Shown here piece by piece: positions 20,424 through 22,351 of a stretch of 22,351 nt of DNA. The DNA lies in NCBI GenBank assembly GCA_902793515.1, contig CADBDO010000017.1, forward strand, positions 1 to 22,351, in the 5' to 3' direction. How positions within the stretch are numbered: the stretch's first letter is position 1; every line of letters begins with the position of its first letter. Below the pieces are notes generated by a model. The model was given only the letters and a program-made list of their open reading frames with translations, ran no database searches and had not been told where the DNA came from. The position numbers and the translations under genes are program-made. The stretch is from an uncultured Erysipelotrichaceae bacterium. Lineage in GTDB: Bacteria > Bacillota_I > Bacilli_A > RFN20 > CAG-826.

Positions 20424-21328
20424 GCCTATTCAGCAAAAAGAAAACCGGAAACGAATTCGTTCTCCCTTATGGGATCGTTTTGATGACCGCTTTCTTCTTA
20501 TCGATGATCATCTTCTCGATCTGCTATGGCAACAAAGAATACATGAGCGAGGTCATGGGAAGAGAGTTTGAGAAGAACATCATCGGCCAGACTTCCTTCA
20601 TGGCAGGGGGCTTTGGGTTATTGCTCACTTTGGATTATGGTTTGTCTTTCTCCTTTGACCGAAAAGAGAAAGAACGCCTTGTCGATATCATCGGAATCAC
20701 GATGGCCACGCTTGAGCTTATCTTCGTTGTCGTTTGCTCGATCATTTATATCGCCAATTGGCAGGGATACTACGTAGACGACAACGATGGCAATCGCGTT
20801 CTCGCCAAAGAAGGCTTCGAATTCATCCTAAGAATCATCACCATGATCGTCATCTATCTCGTCATGGGTGTGAATATCCTTTCAAGATTCCCTAAGTTCA
20901 GAAACTTCGAGAACCTCATCGAAGGTCGTGGCAGCATTCTTATCTATCTCTCAATCATCGGCCTTATTGGTCTAGTCGATCACTTCATGATGTGGACTGT
21001 TCTTGCTAGGGAATCCAACAAATACGGCCTTGCGGTCAACTTCGTTATGATGGGGATTGACGCTTTAATGATCGCCGCTCCATTCATCCTCAAGAGATTC
21101 GTCGACGAGAAAACCAAAGGTGCGTCTTATGGACTTATCGCTTGCATCATCACAGGTATCTTGGTTCTCATCTTCACCCTCCTCATGGTTTATTTCTACA
21201 AGCAGGAGAAAGAGCATCTTGTCTACCGTGAGTTCTACTGGGCCTTATTTATCTTCACCTTCGATAACATTCTTAGGATTGCTGCGATTACCTATTACGG
21301 AATCGTGTATAAGAAGCTAAAACAATAA
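20420..21328 (+). CDS. multi-pass membrane protein of unknown function
   Basis: The 302-residue product has about eight hydrophobic segments (16-36, 57-79, 88-113, 133-153, 171-196, 204-224, 236-260, 272-297). Loops are short and charged, and the N-terminus is basic (SKKKTG). No transporter or enzyme signature is evident to me. Charged or polar residues inside helices (Glu99, Asp187, His188, Asp214, Asp282, Arg286) could matter for transport or catalysis. It overlaps the HAD phosphatase by four bases, so the two are co-translated and may act together. No clear terminator follows. Confidence 0.75.
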   Translation: MSLFSKKKTGNEFVLPYGIVLMTAFFLSMIIFSICYGNKEYMSEVMGREFEKNIIGQTSFMAGGFGLLLTLDYGLSFSFDRKEKERLVDIIGITMATLELIFVVVCSIIYIANWQGYYVDDNDGNRVLAKEGFEFILRIITMIVIYLVMGVNILSRFPKFRNFENLIEGRGSILIYLSIIGLIGLVDHFMMWTVLARESNKYGLAVNFVMMGIDALMIAAPFILKRFVDEKTKGASYGLIACIITGILVLIFTLLMVYFYKQEKEHLVYREFYWALFIFTFDNILRIAAITYYGIVYKKLKQ

Positions 21329-21350
21329 AAAACACGGCAAAACACGCCTA

Positions 21351-21396
21351 TTGCAACCTGAGGTTGTCAAATTGTAACCCATAGGTTGGTTGTAAC
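21351..21396. promoter_or_regulatory. operator-like repeat array upstream of the XRE-LRR gene
   Basis: Three TTGYAAC elements lie at 21351-21357, 21372-21378 and 21390-21396. The palindrome CAACCT-G-AGGTTG (21354-21366) and the looser AACC-N4-GGTT (21376-21387) overlap them. Spacing is about two helical turns. Its position 30 to 75 bases before the HTH gene suggests autoregulation, an inference. Confidence 0.5.
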
Positions 21397-21425
21397 AAGC
21401 TGCCCGGTCATTGAGAATGAGTAAC

Positions 21426-22351
21426 ATGGAATTAGGCGAAAAGATACAAATCTCAAGAAAGAAAAAAGGCATGTCCCAAGAGGATCTTGCCAATGTTTTG
21501 AATGTCTCTAGACAGGCTGTTCAGAAATGGGAGAGCGGCGTTTCAAATCCTGAACTCAATAAAGTAATCGAACTAGGAAGAGTCCTTGATGTCTCTTTAG
21601 ATTGGTTATTAGGGGAGAAGGCCGAATCTCAGAAAGATTTAGTGGCAGAAGAAGAACCTATCTTTGTTGAGGAAGAGATAAAGCCCGCTCAAGAAGATAA
21701 CAAAGAAGAGGTACGAAGAGAAAGACCCACACTCGACAAACCAAAGAATTCATTCAAGAAGATTCTCCTAATTGGGTCCATTGCCTTGCTTCTTATCGGT
21801 GGTGGTGTTGCGACTGCAGTTATCGTGGGAATAAACGCGAACAAAGATCCGCTCGAGCCAGGCAGTAAGCTTTTTGAGAAGGGAGGGCAAAGTATTGTTG
21901 TTGAGGGGTATGAAAAAACCGAAGTAATCAACGGTGTTTCTTATGCCTTAGGCAATATAGATGGTCTTAAATCAATGTATATCGTCGACATTGATACTGA
22001 TACGCCTTCTTTCTTAAGCAAATATGAAGATCATGATTTGGAAGGCATGCTATATGGAGCGTTTAACTCACGAAGAGATTACGTCTTTGTGTCCTTGCCT
22101 GATTGGAGTCTGTTTGAAAGAATAAATAGCAGCACGATCTCATTTCAAAGATGCGCGAAGCTTGAGAATGTCCAGTTGCCTGAAGGCCTAATATCAATAG
22201 GCGATTTTAAAGACTGCACGAGCCTTAATGAAGTCGTTTTCCCGAATACCGTAGAAGATATTAATGAGGATGCGTTCAGGGGATGCAGTTCACTTAAGAG
22301 TATAACTCTGCCTGACTCGCTTAAATCTTTGGGCAAATACGCTTTTATGAG
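21426..22351 (+). CDS. XRE-family HTH regulator fused to membrane helix and BspA-type leucine-rich repeats (partial)
   Basis: This frame is open to the window end (308 codons seen). Residues 1-62 are an XRE/HTH_3 DNA-binding domain (LGEKIQISRKKKGMSQEDLA, then VSRQAVQKWESG). Residues 65-110 form an acidic then basic linker. Residues 112-137 are one membrane helix (ILLIGSIALLLIGGGVATAVIVG). From about 235 the sequence shows LRR_5/BspA repeats (FKDCTSLNEVVFPNTVEDI, FRGCSSLKSITLPDSLKSLG). The arrangement predicts a DNA-binding domain inside and a repeat domain outside the cell. ATG 21426 fits the usual family start; ATG 21417, in frame, would add MSN. Neither has a good ribosome binding site. Composition is AT-richer than the ribosomal genes. 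Confidence 0.88.
   Translation, partial: MELGEKIQISRKKKGMSQEDLANVLNVSRQAVQKWESGVSNPELNKVIELGRVLDVSLDWLLGEKAESQKDLVAEEEPIFVEEEIKPAQEDNKEEVRRERPTLDKPKNSFKKILLIGSIALLLIGGGVATAVIVGINANKDPLEPGSKLFEKGGQSIVVEGYEKTEVINGVSYALGNIDGLKSMYIVDIDTDTPSFLSKYEDHDLEGMLYGAFNSRRDYVFVSLPDWSLFERINSSTISFQRCAKLENVQLPEGLISIGDFKDCTSLNEVVFPNTVEDINEDAFRGCSSLKSITLPDSLKSLGKYAFM

Noticed and set aside
1..22351. tRNA genes, rRNA genes or CRISPR arrays
   Set aside because: I found no cloverleaf-like sequence, rRNA segment or regularly spaced repeat. The 15-base tandem repeat in rplE is protein-coding.

Overview
The window is the S10-spc-alpha ribosomal protein supercluster of a Gram-positive (Bacillota-type) bacterium with short, unrelated accessory genes at both ends. 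Gene order follows Bacillus: rpsJ to rplO, secY, adk, map, infA, rpmJ, rpsM, rpsK, rpoA, rplQ, with no rpsD before rpoA and a zinc-type S14. TGA is a normal stop (adk, the two cassette genes and the phosphatase end with it), which excludes the mycoplasma code. Absence of rpmD (L30), alanine/lysine/proline tails on several ribosomal proteins, QueH, and an XRE-LRR_5 protein fit an uncultured, host-associated Bacilli/Erysipelotrichia-like lineage. That placement is inference.

Layout. 1-715: possible tail of an upstream gene and queH, whose last conserved cysteines are in another frame. 721-749: a bidirectional terminator. 732-1913 (minus): an Mbeg1-like alpha/beta hydrolase. 1914-2318: the only gene-free stretch over 300 bases, holding a strong sigma-A-type promoter and a structured leader. 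2319-17523: 29 tightly packed or overlapping genes, nearly all with AGGAGG-like ribosome binding sites, ending in a terminator. rplE (L5) is broken by a deletion of about 38 bases. L23, L22 and L5 share a homologous disordered N-terminal tail.

17573-19665: a compact two-gene cassette, encoding a secreted Cys/His protein and a lipoprotein coupled by an ATGA overlap. It is bracketed by two roughly 92-base direct copies of the rplQ 3' end plus terminator, like an element or exchanged segment that duplicated its target. This is the most unusual structure in the window. 19773-21328: an HAD phosphatase coupled to an eight-helix membrane protein. 21426 to the end: an XRE DNA-binding domain, one membrane helix and BspA-type leucine-rich repeats in one open reading frame that runs off the window, preceded by an array of TTGYAAC repeats.

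The supercluster supplies ribosomal subunits, the SecY export channel, RNA polymerase alpha, IF-1 and enzymes of nucleotide balance and N-terminal methionine removal as one growth-linked unit. The flanking genes concern tRNA queuosine, lipid or ester hydrolysis, the cell surface and surface sensing.
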